The notes: generated from the sequence alone by a model not told the origin. DNA of 64,000 nt from Varroa destructor (GCF_002443255.2 NW_019211455.1:56920671-56984670); one strand, 5' to 3'. Counted from the stretch's first letter, positions 1 through 12,859 are shown. Made by a program: numbers and translations.

Positions 1-625
1 CTTAATATTTGTAATAACAATTTACTATAGCTTTCACAAGTATTCTCTCGTAAGCTTAGCAGATTCGTAAAGGTCCCACTATATGTTATGAGTGTTTGCT
101 TAATCTTTAAACGTTTGCATTTTTCCCTAAATACCCAGTTATACTTCACATGTTATCATTATTACGTTCCAAATCAAATAAGCCCCAACTCAATCGCCAA
201 ACCTATTTGAAAACGATTAAATAAATACTAAATCATAAATACATATTCAGTTGCTTAGCAATTTCAATCGATGATATAATGACGATACTCTACTAGCAGC
301 AAACAAGCAATCTATCTGGCGGCGTCTACGTCCTACGTATTTCCGTCGTTATATCAATAGCGGCGGAAATACCTAGGATAGAATACACTCTGCTACGTGG
401 CATTATAATTAGGATATATCACAAAAAATCATTATGATTATATTGATCGTTATCATCATCACGGGCGATAGCTTATCTACCATGAGATATGGCGTGGGCT
501 TGACGAATTTTTCTTATGACGTAACACATAAGCTATATCTGCTCGCGGCACAGCAGCTTCTGGTTACATTACCCATTTCTTGCCACTTGACTTCGTTAAA
601 GCTTCTCCTGTCTTACGCACGACTA

Positions 626-1003
626 TCAAAAGACAGACCAAAGGCTCAGGGTACTAGGTATTAGAAAGAAAAGCCCGTCACGAATGGGTGCACAGATGTC
701 TGGACGCGATGTGCGCAACAAAGATCTGAGTAAAGACTTGTTTGTGCTCTGCACCAATTTGCAAATGGTTTCTGGTTTTTTTTTTTTATTCAGACTGTGC
801 AGTCTCTTGGATGATGAACAAATCAACATAAACCGTTCAGGCAAGCTCTCTTTCTCGTACCGCTGCCTTCTTTTCATGGCCCCTGCAGCTCCAGAATGGT
901 GAGGCGCTGGTTGTTTTCTGAATAGTGGACATACGTTTTCGTCGCCCACTGAGAAGGAGAGGGGCGTTTGACCAAGTTCAATGCAGTCAAGTTGTTTTCC
1001 CAT
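626..1003 (-). pseudogene. Possible RNase H relic of a Ty3/gypsy element
   Basis: A 125-codon frame on the minus strand is open but has no intact domain. Its middle reads AMKRRQRYEKES then PERFMLI and, a little later, LHSL. This loosely follows the RNase H stretch of gypsy pol (WA-x-KRFR-x-YL, then F-x-L-x-TDH-x-x-L-x-x-L), but the TDH triad itself is missing. It lies downstream, on the same strand, of the reverse transcriptase relic at 1316-1914, which is the expected order RT then RNase H. The assignment is inference from weak similarity. It could equally be a chance open frame in a GC-richer patch. Confidence 0.22.
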
Positions 1004-1315
1004 TGCTTACCACCACTGGTTCTTCTTCTTCTCCGTCTGCTACATTTCTTTTAGTTGGCGCTAGTACTTAGAATTAGAACCACCGCTTCTCGCTCTTAAC
1101 CGGAACCTCTTAATCGACGCGACTTTCAGCAGATTTATTTCTGTCTAAGCAAAAAAAGAAGAGGTACGTCCTTGTCCCATTACCTCCCACCCTCTCCTGT
1201 AATGGGAAAAGCTCCAAAGCGTTCTACAGTCGCTATCACCGTCGCTACGGTCACCTACGTGGCGGCATTACTCAACTCGCGCAGTGCGCGTCGCCGCTCA
1301 GACGAATGAAGGCAC

Positions 1316-1914
1316 TCAGCTGTTCAAGTATTCCAATCTTCTGGGATAAGGAGCCGAAGCCAGAACTAAAACGGAACAGGAAAAGGACAAAGAAATAGGA
1401 GACAGCCAGAAGTAGGCAGACGTTAATTTCGGAGTCTTTGCGCCTATGCTGAATACTTTTTTCGCATTTTTATCACAGCGATATTGGCAACATCGACGTA
1501 GACAATCGTTCGCATCGTTTTTCCTAGCTAGGTAAAGGGCCAGAGAAGCAGTCAGCTTCCGAGGCTTTGATGGCAACGACCACGCCAGCGTTCGGCCAGA
1601 CTTGTTTGCTTTCTTCAGGCACGTCCTTGTCACCGCATCGCCGTCCCTAGTAAGTCCATCGCAGTAAGCTTTTTTTTCACGTACAGACGCTGCTCCGACC
1701 TCGAGCTTTCCACGGCTTTTCGCGAAACATATTTTTTTGATAAAGCTAGCAGGAGCCCACTTTTGCAACTATCTCCACGATATTTCCTTCGAGAACCTGG
1801 AAGCGTCTGCACTACGCTGATGATAGTTGCCACAGCAGGAGCGTTCACTGTGCGGAGCCCTTGCAGACATTGCGGTGTCGTACCTATAGGCGCATTGACA
1901 TTCTGAGGGTCCAA
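1316..1914 (-). pseudogene. Ty3/gypsy-like reverse transcriptase relic
   Basis: Two overlapping minus-strand frames (1630-1914 and 1316-1768) together follow a gypsy reverse transcriptase palm with at least one frameshift. In the first frame the residues GLRTVNAPA correspond to the conserved FGL-x-NAPATF motif. About 15 residues later LPGSRRKYRGDS sits where L-x-G-(8-9)-Y-x-DD is expected, so the catalytic YxDD box is degraded to YRGDS. Next, SGLLLALSKK resembles the usual AGL-x-LNPKK. A further minus-strand reading gives VPEESKQVW, like the connection motif P-x-x-x-KQVRSF. The copy is clearly dead. No LTR, tRNA primer site or protease was recognised nearby. Confidence 0.42.
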
Positions 1915-2896
1915 ACAAATTGAATAAGATAGGATTTGTTGATTCTAACTATCCTGGCTATGTAAAATGGCCGTTTACGGCTGCTTCTACATGGTAGAAG
2001 CAATTTGTCAAAACGGTTATGCGAATAAGGATGATTCAAGATATATGTGACGTTAACGCGTCATTATATGTCTGCCAGTAATATCAATGGCAAACACAAG
2101 AACTGAGCGATAAGCAAGGAAGCTTTGCGTTGTTTTAAGGTGTTCAGCTATCTGTCACAATGGATTAGTCCGCGTAATCTTCTGCAACAAGATAATCCCA
2201 CTTCACGAATATGGGTCTGTCTCGCGCACACCAGGAATGTCTTTGTCATTACGAAAGCCGTTGCCATTAAGCCATGACGCCTATATCCACATCAGAATCC
2301 CTCTTTGCAACGATTAGCGTTTATCTACATTTCTGCTCTGCAATGTGGGTCATGTGAGATATTATACGAGATAACTTGTGCTTGTATTGTTAGCTGGTCG
2401 AAACCCGATCGCTAGCGTTGGCTCACTGTACTTTATTTATTCCATCTAATGCAAAATTCAATACTAAACTAAATGACTTGCCTTAATACATTTCACGTTA
2501 GATAAACCCGCTGTACAACGAGCGAAGTTTCAAATTAACTTGATTCTTTTTGTTGTGCATCATTCCGATTGCTCGCAAACATATTTCGTTTTACAGGCGA
2601 CCGCCACCGCCGTGTACTCACTAGTCTTTTTTCGGCTACGTACCTAGCTGTAAACAGCAGTCTTCATTTTATCTGAAAACTCTCGGCCTACTTCAAACTG
2701 ACACTGGATAGGACGACGAGCATGCAAGGCCAACCCTACATCCGCCACCGCAGGTCCCCTCTACAGACTAACCTTTACTCAGGACACACACTGACTCAAG
2801 TATCCTCCCTTTTGAGTATCCTGCTTCACTTTAATTGTTTAGACAACTGCGCACAAAGAGTGTGGATACGAACGAATAGATGTGCTCGGTACTGGA
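1915..2896. other. No gene seen
   Basis: AT-rich sequence with only short open frames, such as 2722-2919 (+, 65 codons), that match nothing I recognise. No tandem repeat or structured RNA was noticed here. Confidence 0.5.
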
Positions 2897-3166
2897 CTAT
2901 ATTAGTTTCCAATAAGTAAGACCAGCAGGGCGTCTGCTGTAATGGTTCACTTCCAAAAATTGCGCATCGTACAAACCTCCAGCCTTTTTCCGGTCTAATA
3001 TTTCAAAACCCTTTTCCCCAGCATCCGGCTCTCGAACTTCCAAGGGCACTCTTGAGACTCCGAGTTCTGCGACGAAATCTTTATGTTCTGAGTTCGTGGC
3101 GCCTTCGCTGTTGTGTATCCTGTAATTAGGGAGACACAGCATGGAAACTCGTGCTTTTTGTATCAA
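2897..3166 (-). pseudogene. Retroelement integrase core relic
   Basis: An 89-codon minus-strand frame reads like the central part of a Ty3/gypsy integrase. CLPNYRIHNSEGATNSE lies where (F/H)G-x-P-x-x-I-x-SDNG-x-x-F-x-S is expected. It is followed directly by HKDFVAELGVSRV, very close to the EFK-x-F-x-x-LG-(I/V)-x-(H/R)-V block that precedes the YHPQ-NG-x-x-ER motif, here decayed to REPDAGEKGFE. The second catalytic Asp (SDNG) is changed to NSEG, so the enzyme would be inactive. On this strand it lies upstream of the RT relic at 1316-1914. That is not the gypsy gene order, so the two are probably separate insertions. Confidence 0.45.
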
Positions 3167-3419
3167 GACCTATGTAAGGGCTTCAGATAATGTATAAAAG
3201 CTGCCAACGTGCTTACCACGAGTTCTATGACATGTTTCTATCATACCCAAGTATATGTTACTTCGCTTATAGGTATTTTTAAACAATACTTTGATAGAAT
3301 ACCTATGGGCCTTATTTGCCCAGTAATGGTACAGTTTGATAGGCTATTCCAGTTCCTGTTTATTCGACACGCATTTGGCGATAGCTGTGCGGAACACATG
3401 GGCTAAATAGAAGTCGAGA

Positions 3420-6400
3420 CGAGTTGTGTTATATGCCATTTTTTATACAGTTGTTGCAGTAACCTATTAATCTATTTATTAAGGCATTAAAAAAAAATTG
3501 AAAATCTGGGCAACTGCAATTCATTAATAACGCTGAATACGGCGTCGCAGAGAATATAAACGTACGATACAGTTTTGTATAAAGTAGACGCCTGCTGAAT
3601 AAACTCTAATAGATCCTTGGACGCAAAACGTGTCATGGTCAGCTTGGATTAATATATAAGAATTGGTCTCGAAACAATCTGAAATAGAGATACGCATATT
3701 TCTATGGTTTTCATAGAACTATGTGTATTTTGTATGCTAAGTGAAACATTGTGTACGTTATAGGCAATGGAGTATTGCTTCTGGCAAGTAGGAAACAGGG
3801 GACCCATTACGTTACTTTCTAAGCATAATAGGTCGCCTGTTGAATGTGTAGCATTTACTACAAGTTCTACCCAAGCAGCCGTACACTACTATACGAGATA
3901 GCCAGTAACTAGACAGAGACTCAAACCAGGCATTTCCTTTGAATCTCATGTGGAAAATTCGAAATATGCAACCATTAATTCATGTACTCTAATTCTGAGG
4001 ATCAGTAGTAATATTTTAATTAAAAAATATTCTAGTTAGCGAGAAAGACGGGATTAAGCTGTGAAATAGCGCACAGGACAACATCATGCCTTCGTATCTC
4101 TTTGTTGTAGTTGAATCAGGCTCGTTGTACAGCGTTGATGTCCGTCAATCAGTCTGTGAAGTTTGATCTGTTGATGAAGCTAGCAAACTTAAATACGTCT
4201 GGAGCCAACAGTAAAGACAGAACGTCGATCTGAAATTATCGCATAGTAGTCCATAGAAGTACGATACGCAACGCGTTCTACTTGATGCGTGATTCAGCTA
4301 GCACACACAATGTACATATGATCTTTACCATTAATTTGCCGCAGATTGTGTTTCTAGTTTACTATTACGGGTACACGGACATCAGTGTACGATGCCTTGT
4401 GATAGATACCACAAAAAGCGGACGACTACTGGAAGAAACTCGGTGATTAGGAAAAATAATTTATTAAGGCACATATGCATGCACCTGTTTAAGGTACTGT
4501 AAAATACCGATATTATTTGACTATTCAGATCGGCCAGATGGACGCTGCAGGTAAAGCGGGTGAGCCGGACATAGTTATCAATGAATATGCGATACCTGAG
4601 CGTGCTTTGAGCCGGTAAAACATATATTCACGTATTTTTAGGCTAATACTAACATTGTATTGCAATCAGTCAAAAAAAGCTTGCGGGTTTTTCGATAATG
4701 TATAAATAGTAAGACTACCGGTAAAATGAAGCACGAATAAATTTTTTTTGTCAAATTATAAATTGTCCATTTACTCACCGAGCCTATAGTTAACTTGTAG
4801 TAATTTAATTTCGATATTTCTAATAGTCAGTTTTGCTTCCTGCAATTAAAGCGTCAGTATATCTAAATTTTATAGATCTGGATATACGTGATGGATCCAG
4901 CCGAAGCGTATACAATGTTTGTTCGTGTTCAGCGTTGTCTAAGATTGTGTACAGTTCTATACAATGCATATATGGTGCGAGTGGACGGCAAAAATAGTTA
5001 CAGCAACAAATAAGTTATATTTACTTTAATCCTCTTAGGTAACATTCAATCCATCATTTTCTTCTTCCTTTAGATGCTTTTTCCTTTCAGCAGATCAATT
5101 TGGCGAGCAGGATTTAAAACGATGCATGAATGAATGGCCTTTGGTGGTTGACCAAATTTAGGTAGACACAAATCTTATTGGAAGGAAAGTTCTATCAAGT
5201 ATACTTATATGTACTAACAACGAGTAACTACTATTCATTTATTAAAGGCCAGTAGCAATAAAGACACGAATGCTTAGAAGCAAGAAGAAATCTCGTCCAG
5301 ATGTATTAATCTACTGAGACCCTGAGAAAAAAAGGTGTAAACTTTAATACCCTTTAGCCAAATAAGACAAATTAGATATACGTATTTATTCGTCTACCTG
5401 AGAAAACAGGTAGATATCTTCCCGTCATTTAGGCCAACTGGAGACAAGGTTTCATGGTGTAGCGCGCCAGTGTATGTCATCTTCTACGATGTCTATCTAA
5501 GACCTAAGTAAAATTCGAGAAAGCGACTCCCTATAGGTTAGGATTATCTTTGTAAGGATATTGGGCCTGAAGCCTTGCATAAAATGTAATTTTCATTAGC
5601 TATTGGCACGCTTGGTGTTAGAGTCCAACAGATACTAAGGATCACCTAGCATTTCGCTGTTAACCCGATAACGCCTCGTATTAAAGAAAGTAGCTAGAAT
5701 AGTAGGACCTGTCTAACAACCTCATCTAGTTATCTGGTCCTGTGAGCAACAGACGCAGAACTGGGACTAGCGAACTGGGATAACTTTATAATTAATTTGA
5801 TCCTAAACAAATTTAGATGCTCATAATAAACGTGAAGTGACAATGCTCCAAGACCTTATTCATTAGCAAGTTAATTAAGTAATATTAATGTCTGTGGCCA
5901 TTTTTTTCGCGCCAAAATGTCAGCACTAAGTTACCCAGTCGTGGCTGTTACACGGTCAGAGACTTGGATCTTGTTAGCACCAAGGTGATTAACCAGTACA
6001 AGCTTAGGCTTTATTATAGGTCCCCCTTTCATATGTCTACAATGCGCGGGATGCGAACGCCTCTAATATGTTCAATTGATTTACCCTGTCAGATGACAGA
6101 TAAACTGTCTATGAAAGCACCCCTTTTATCATGAAATAGTAAAATAGCTTCCGTTCCATATTTACAGTTAGATTATAAGGCTGCTTTTATCGGAGCTGTT
6201 ACTATTCATTGTATAGAAAGATACGATTTCGTTTTTTGACTGCTTCTCGTTCAACAGCAGGTATGCCCTAGAAATCCGCTCACTGGGAACTTTGATTTGC
6301 GAAGCTGATTCTCGTCGGTTGCTTCTCGTATCTCTATAGCAAGAGTGTAGTCAACAGGACTCGGTATCTTATGCGGGACCTAATAACGACTATAGTGGGT

Positions 6401-7118
6401 TAAATCTAAGCGATTACAAAAGGTTAGGGATATTTCTTCTTTTATGTGTCTACGCTTGTTGTTCTACTAATTCGCTTTTGTGCCCTTACAGCTGTTAGGG
6501 TACCTTTGGACAGATGCTCCATTGAGAGGGCATTTATGTAAACATCGTTTGTCGAATGACGATGAATGACTGATGGGTCGGCGCGCCCGTAGGAAAAATG
6601 TCGTCGCAACTAGCATCCGATATTCAAATACTATCGGAAATACGCATAAGATATATGCGTATACGACTGAGATTCAATGGAACGACTTCTAACCGTAGTG
6701 GTAGTTTCATGAGATTGCTGTTTTTTGCTACGTTGACAACGCGTAGGCAGCGCGAAATCTGAGTTATTTCAGATGAGCGACATAATAACATTCACCTTAG
6801 CTAAATGTAGATCGAAGATGGCATGACATTTGGAAGCGCCAGCTAATCGTTAGTATCTCGGCTTGACATTTGATGGTTAGACACCTAAATTTATTCGTCC
6901 TTCTCTGGATTCTATCTAGGCCACTGTAGACATAGTCGGACAAGGCGTAATTTATAGTCCCGAAATCAAATCGGGCGAGGTGAAATAGCTATCGCGTTTC
7001 AATGTAATATGGCGTCGAAATACGGCAGCTAGAAGAGACGGTAGCTAAATACGGCGTATTTTTTTCCACAAAACAGCGTACTTGGACGTTTTCATCTAGT
7101 CGCACGCTAGGTGGCCAC
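3420..7118. other. 3.7 kb AT-rich block, no gene seen
   Basis: There are no open frames of note on either strand and no long tandem repeat or recognisable transposon domain. Base composition is close to the rest of the AT-rich background. It may hold unrecognised regulatory sequence or fully eroded repeats. Confidence 0.5.
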
Positions 7119-7322
7119 ATGTCGTCTATAGTACTTGTGATAGGTACACAACAACGACAAATAATTAGTGAACGGTGCGCGTCATCACTAAATATTGTAC
7201 GCAGTATTGCTTCAATCTCCTATAAGGCTTTGCCCCCAGATAGACCACTTGAATTCATGTTAGATCAAAGGTTGCCTACTCTTCCAAAGCGATCGTTGTT
7301 AAGCTATCACGCGTTTATCTAA
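7119..7322 (+). pseudogene. Possible integrase C-terminal relic
   Basis: A 67-codon frame contains SYKALPPDRPLEFMLDQRL followed by PTLPKRSLL. This spacing matches the segment just after the third catalytic residue of many gypsy integrases: YR-x-TP, a few residues, SPAELL-x-GR-x-LRT-x-LP. Key residues conserved here are the Tyr, the P-L-E triplet, the Arg-Leu pair and the Leu-Pro pair. No other part of an integrase could be read around it, so this is either a short surviving fragment or a coincidence. Confidence 0.33.
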
Positions 7323-8562
7323 TGTCGAGAGTAATTTCATTTGGCTCCTTGAGTAGACGTTTTCACTTAGCTCGCACCACAGTCTTATTTGGACGTCAGC
7401 TTCCAGAATATAATCTAACCCGAAGGTGCCATATTAAATTAAGGGTATGTTGAATTTCAGTTGGTGTCGTTGATTCGAGTACGCACTTTAAACATCTCTG
7501 AATTAAGTTTTCCATTAATTAACCGTCAAAACGCAAACGTTCTGAGTTGCGGCCGACTTGAATTTTCTGACACAGGTATACCGTTTTAGGGAACAGAAAT
7601 AGAAAAGAGAGAAAAAAAGTTAGAAGTTCGCGAACGCTTACAACGCTCGCAGCTTGCTCTAGCGTTTTTATTAGCATTGTATCCTGGAGTTGTGCCGGGC
7701 AAGGCCATCATGCCGCAGTGGCCCATTTAGCCTTAAACAACAATACCGAACGGTTCATTGACAAGAGTGCATTTTACCATCGGTCGAATGGCCCGTTGAT
7801 TGCTAAAATCGTTTCCGGTCGTCATGCAGACCATTGGACCAGCCTTAAGCACGCTGCATGTTGTAAACACCCTGCTTATGTTACCAAATGCATTTAGCCA
7901 GCTGAGTAACGCCTGCATTTCTGTCAATTTATTTATCATTACTGTGACGAAGCTATCTAAAATTTTCATTTTTTCGTGCCCTCAAAACCCTTGAGAAATT
8001 GAACGTGCACTTGATCTAATTCATGTTTAATCTAAAACACGAGTTCTTGCTACACATAATGCCTGTCCATTATTATATAGCTTAAGCTAAGATTTACGTA
8101 ATCGCTCAGGGAAATTTGTATAAAGGTCTTCGTTTCGATATGCGGCCGAACCGTTTTGTTTGATTATTTTATGTACTAGAATGGACACGCGAAGTGTACA
8201 GCTACAATAAATGTATTTCGAGTCCTCCTAGGCGGTTACTCCAGGCAATCCACCGTTAGTCTCCATCGGTCGGACCTTGCCATTGCTGTCAGTTTATTGG
8301 CAGCAGTGGAACCGAAGAACTTAACATGCTAGCTCTCGAAGAGTCTGCAGCAAGCTGATAGGCTCGAAGCGTTGGTGTGTGACAGCAGCCATCTTGCTAA
8401 ATGGTTGTAGGAAGCGAGACGCTCAGCTACAGTCCGATAGTAACCATAGGAACGTGTTGTATGACGTGTGAACTCTTCGAGCAGCAAAAGATGAGAAAGC
8501 AGACGTTCATCTGGCCCAACAAGCTCTCTGGAACGCACTAAAACTTGTTTACAGCCATAGGG

Positions 8563-8592
8563 TTTTTTTTTTTTTATTTATTTTTTTTTTTT
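8563..8592. repeat. Poly(T)/poly(A)-type low-complexity tract
   Basis: Two T runs (13 and 12 bases) are separated by a short attta spacer and followed by an A run. It could be the poly(A) tail of a minus-strand retroposed sequence or simple slippage. The 69-codon minus-strand frame just to its left (8329-8538) resembles nothing I know. Confidence 0.8.
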
Positions 8593-8822
8593 AAAAATAA
8601 TATAAGGAGGAATATAAGAAAAATAGCGAAATCCTTTGCGAACCCGACGTCGTACAGTGTTCGGATTCAGGAGCCTGAATCAAAAGGCTAAAGGACCACT
8701 ATAAGGTATGATCAGTTCTCCAGATCTACGTAGTCCCACAAGTTGTCGTACTAACGCTGTACGTTATCATGTCGCAAACGGGAATACTTTCAGATTAGTT
8801 TTTTGCGTATTCGATCGTCGAT

Positions 8823-10120
8823 TTGCATTGTGAACGCTGTAGAAATTCTCATGCCTTAGCATGTGTCAAGTCGTTCTTATTTCCCTTTGACAGCCAAGCA
8901 CGGCCAGCTGATATCGCCAAAGTCATTAAAATGGCAACACCCCGCAAAGAGGCAATGAGGAAGAAAAGTCACAGAACGGGCACTGGATTGCCTGCAGAGC
9001 ATCGGCGGGGATTCCATTGGTGGCCATGCTCCAGTGGAATGGCCAGATTGAGTTGCCTTTGCAGGATGGAAGGACCGGGCGGTTTCTACTGCGGAGACCC
9101 AGGCTGTAGAGTTTTGGGCCACGAGGTTGCAGCGATTCTCCGTGAACTACTAACCGGCGGTATTTACAGTCTGCTGCTAAAACCATCTGTGCTTTACCGA
9201 GACCGCTCACCGATCGATAATCCATTACTTCGCGGAGCGAAGCGTCTGGCGACGACCCGGAAGTACGCTTGAAGCTGTGCCATTCGCTAGAAATTTAAAC
9301 CAGGTCGGGAAAGGCGTCTGCTCCAAACGCTCATAGAATCACCGGCGCGTCCTTCCGCCAAGGTAAACATGGATTTTAAAAAGTCGTTTCATGTCTCGGA
9401 AAAGACGATTTTATTCGTACTGGTAAATAGAAACTGTTGATTTGGTTTGGTTCGCCTTTTCCTGGGCATAATAAAGACCTTTTCCGTCCCTCAGAACGGT
9501 GGTGTGGAACGATAGAAGCTCTCATTACGAATAACGTAAGTCCTTTCCGGGGCCGTTAAGTCTAGCAGTATACAGCGGCGAACAACACTCAGGGCCACCA
9601 CGGCCCACCCAGAAACGAATGGAGTGGTGAAGCGAACGATCTGCACGGTCACGAAGCATCCTCCGTGAGTCTGCTGGCAGTGCCGGGCTCCTCCGTCGCT
9701 ACAACGCTTGCAGAAGTTCTCACGATACATACTACCGTTAGTGAAGCCCTAAACGGAATTCCATTTAATTTTCTTTACGGATTTGAGGTCGTGCTGCCAA
9801 ACAAGCTACTAGATTCCTGGTCAGCCAATATTTCCAAATGAGAAAAGAAATTCTGTATCTAAACCGCGGAGAGATATCTATGGTCGGCCTCGTTAATAGA
9901 AGCGAGTGCGCGAATACAGCAACCTTCTCGTATCAAACGCTCCGACCGGAGAGGCCGTTTTCTTACGACTCCCACATATTGGAAGTTGCTGCTCAAATTC
10001 ATCCCTGGATGGGACGTCGAAAAGACCTTTGGGGTACCCGAAACGTTGAGCGGTGGATGAAGGTGTTCCGTCCGATAACATGGTCGCATGAAATAGACGC
10101 AGAAAATAAACAGTTACGAT
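8823..10120 (+). mobile_element. Decayed Ty3/gypsy pol: RNase H and integrase
   Basis: This is the best preserved LTR-retrotransposon remnant in the window, readable in order with several frameshifts and stops. Near 9065-9200, successive plus-strand codons give RAVSTAETQAVEFWATRLQRF-like residues and then FTV plus NHLCF. These follow the RNase H path Y-S-x-TE-x-E-x-LA-x-x-WA-x-x-x-FR, then FTV-x-TDNH-x-LC-(F/W). Near 9550-9660 come VLSGAVKSS and ATTAHPETNGVVKRT, equivalent to LSDRG-x-x-F-x-S and TTAYHPQTNG-x-VER of integrase. Near 9750-9810 NGIPFNFLYGFEVVLP matches TG-x-(T/S)PF-x-LLYGRE-x-x-LP. After 9960, YDSHILEV and RRKDL fit the C-terminal segment. Catalytic Asp residues are mostly lost. 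No LTRs were found, so the ends are arbitrary. Confidence 0.75.
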
Positions 10121-10344
10121 TTATGAACTTTCGGTTCCGACTGGTTGTATATACTCCTTTGCAGCCGGCCAGTTAACATCTAATCTCTACCAGTCGAATC
10201 TTATCAAGCCTGCAATACTAACAGTATTATTACATGGACGCTGAGGACGCCGGTTTTCGATGTGTTTTTGTGTTTCAAGTTTTTATGTCCGGTATCGCCA
10301 TTAGGCATAGTTGCATCAGACGGCTCACTCTCAGCAGGAGACGA

Positions 10345-10430
10345 AGTGTGTCTACGCCCGGATTCGGACCTAGACCACACTGACTGCGCAATATTAGCAC
10401 GCAGATACGTTATCCACTAAGATCTCACGG
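10345..10430 (-). ncRNA. tRNA-like, possibly SINE-derived, unit
   Basis: Read on the minus strand there is an A-box-like TTAGTGGATAAC (about 10409-10420) and, about 40 bases downstream, a near-perfect B box GGTCCGAATCC (10360-10370; consensus GGTTCGAATCC). Between them CTGCG and CGCAG can pair around an enlarged loop containing GCTAAT. The expected acceptor stem does not form with the flanks, so this is not an intact tRNA gene. A tRNA-derived SINE head or a tRNA pseudogene fits. It sits just beyond the gypsy relic, on the opposite strand. Confidence 0.38.
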
Positions 10431-10729
10431 GATATGTGAGAATTTGTCCTACAGATAGTAACTCAACCATTCAGCTGCATTACCCTATTTATTGTAACTT
10501 CGTTTGCTCGCTACTACCAGAGCTCAACCTTTCGAATCGTGCAATAGGCCTGACTTGCGAACTACTAATTTAACCCTCGATGAGCTTTCAAGGTCGCCAT
10601 GCTATTTTTGTACCGCCCACATGCAGGACTTCCCATGGGTTACATATATGAAGTATACAAGACATCAAGTATGGCTCTCCGCTGTTTCCAGTATAATAGG
10701 CCTTTAATAACTGCTGGCCGTAGAGGTTG

Positions 10730-12859
10730 GTTGGGATGTGCTAAAAGAACTTAGTCGAAAGAGAAAAGGCTAGCACGATAAATGCATCATTGTGTATAGC
10801 CGACACTGCTGGCAACAGATATGTTAGGTACTTTCGTTAGACGCTGTTTCAGGCAAACTCTATTAAAATACACATGGTAGCCGTTGCTATCATTCCGGGC
10901 CCTATACAACTTTTCCTTTTGAAAATAAACATTTATATATCGATTACCATACACTAACCTGCCAAATTGTCTGGAATCAAGTCGTCATCACGAATTACCC
11001 TACAATAATAATAATATGAAAAGTTCCTCCATTCGCTGCTGACTATTACACATCGGTCCCCTGATCACTTAAATATCCATCGTGATATAAACCCAATGAG
11101 CATTACCGGCCATTAACACAACTGTAGTAAACTCCGTTCTCATCAGAATTATAATCTACTTTCCCATAGCTTTAATATGAGAGGATTACGTTTTTCGGCC
11201 CTAAGAGACGATGCGCTACAAATAACGTCATGCGGCTTGTGTCAAGATCAATAACAATGTTCGGTTTCTTATAACGCACAAGCTATGTTTAAGATGTTCT
11301 CTTATGGTGCAATAGAAGTTTATTTTAGTTCTACGAATGCAGTTGTCAAATTGAGTAAAGCAACAGTTTCATCAACATACAGGTAGATTAGTTGATTCCA
11401 TTTAGCAGTTATTTTCTGTCAGAGAACGTCGAATTTTTCGTCACTGCCTGTACGATAACGCTCTAGACTACTTACGCTGCATTTAGAATCAAAAGAACAT
11501 TAAAGGTACAAACAACGCAGTGTGTTTACATTTGACTTTTGAAATGCTTAGGTAGGAGGAGCCTTTGAGACCAACGGTCTACCTCGTGCACATTCCAATG
11601 GCGTCAATCGCTAATGCTGTAAACGACTTTATTCAAAGACTTGCCCTCCGCACGCCTTCGAAGGCGGCAAAGCTCGCGCCTACCCCCTTCAGAACCGTTC
11701 ACACTCACTGGCCCAGTCGTAAGTGATGAGCGCCCAGTAAAAAAGCGGTAAACGCCGATTTCAAAAACCGAGTGTCAAAGAAACCATTTCGATTGAAAAA
11801 CAGAGGGACTAGAGGCCGGAAAGGAACTGGGCCCATCCACTGGTGCCAAACGCATCGCAAATTGAATCCACACACAGCGGAATGAACAAATGCGCCGGCG
11901 TAAGCGACAAAAGGGATATACATTTCTAAAAAAAGACGTGTTCCAACGTATTCACGTCGTGCGGAACAAAGACGGCTGCTTGCCTCCCTCCCTGGAATAG
12001 TGTATCTTTTGGGATTTTTGGCCCAACGCCAAATTAAAATCAGCACAAGCTCGCTAGCTTGTCCACCAGGCACATAAAAGGTTTTTTTTTTTAAACCTGG
12101 CGCTGTGCCTGGTCCTTTGGCTTGCAGTAGTAGATAGGGAGAGCCTTTGCGCTGGGCCGAGATTTCAGACAAATTTGAGGTACGCCACAGCGCTACAGGT
12201 TTTTTGCGCTTAGATCGTCTGTGTCCGTGGAAGCCAAGGCAATCTATTCTCAACACACGCTTGTCTTCGTTTGTGCGCGCGTAAACGTGAGATGAGTCTA
12301 CTCTATCTCACTTGATTGGTCAAAATAGCTGCGGCTACTGTGTTACCAGTAACGTTGGCAGCAATCTCAGTAACATAATGAAATTTCTCGCGTGTGGCAC
12401 ACCTTAATAGTCAAGCAAAATGATATTAGATATATGAAGACACACTGCTGTCGTGTACCAACATGTCGAGCCGTTTTTAAAGCAGAAAGCTCGGTTGTGT
12501 TGTAGAATGATAATAACTATATATGTTTGCTTCGCTTTTTATTTCCCAAGTCTAATAACTATATCACCCACAGCTGAACTTGCAAAAAGTTTGAGTGAAG
12601 GCATTTATTTAACTACAATAGAAATTGTTCTTGCTTTTGGTCTAAGATACACCTATAAAAAAAAAAAAAAAAGATTTCTCATAAATGTCTCCCTATGTCC
12701 TTCGCCAGATAAATTCACGACTCAGAACTGCTTTCTTAAAGGAAACCGTATTACAGCAATACTTCCTTTCAATGTATTATCAGATTATAATTAGTTTTCT
12801 GTTATGTTCTTGATTATAGCATTAACCGTTCTTCTTTATCGATTTTTCTTTTCTTTCAG
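10730..12859. other. Upstream flank of neuroligin; GC-richer block at 11640-12260
   Basis: No gene could be assigned. The stretch at 11640-12260 is richer in G+C than its surroundings and is open for 183 codons on the minus strand (11705-12256), but that frame resembles no family I know and has no splice context. The position, 0.6-1.2 kb before the first recognised neuroligin exon, would suit a promoter or untranslated first exon, but no core promoter motif was convincing. Confidence 0.3.

Noticed and set aside
11705..12256. 183-codon minus-strand open frame upstream of neuroligin
   Set aside because: It lies in a GC-richer block, has no recognisable motif and no splice or conservation argument; length alone is explained by composition.
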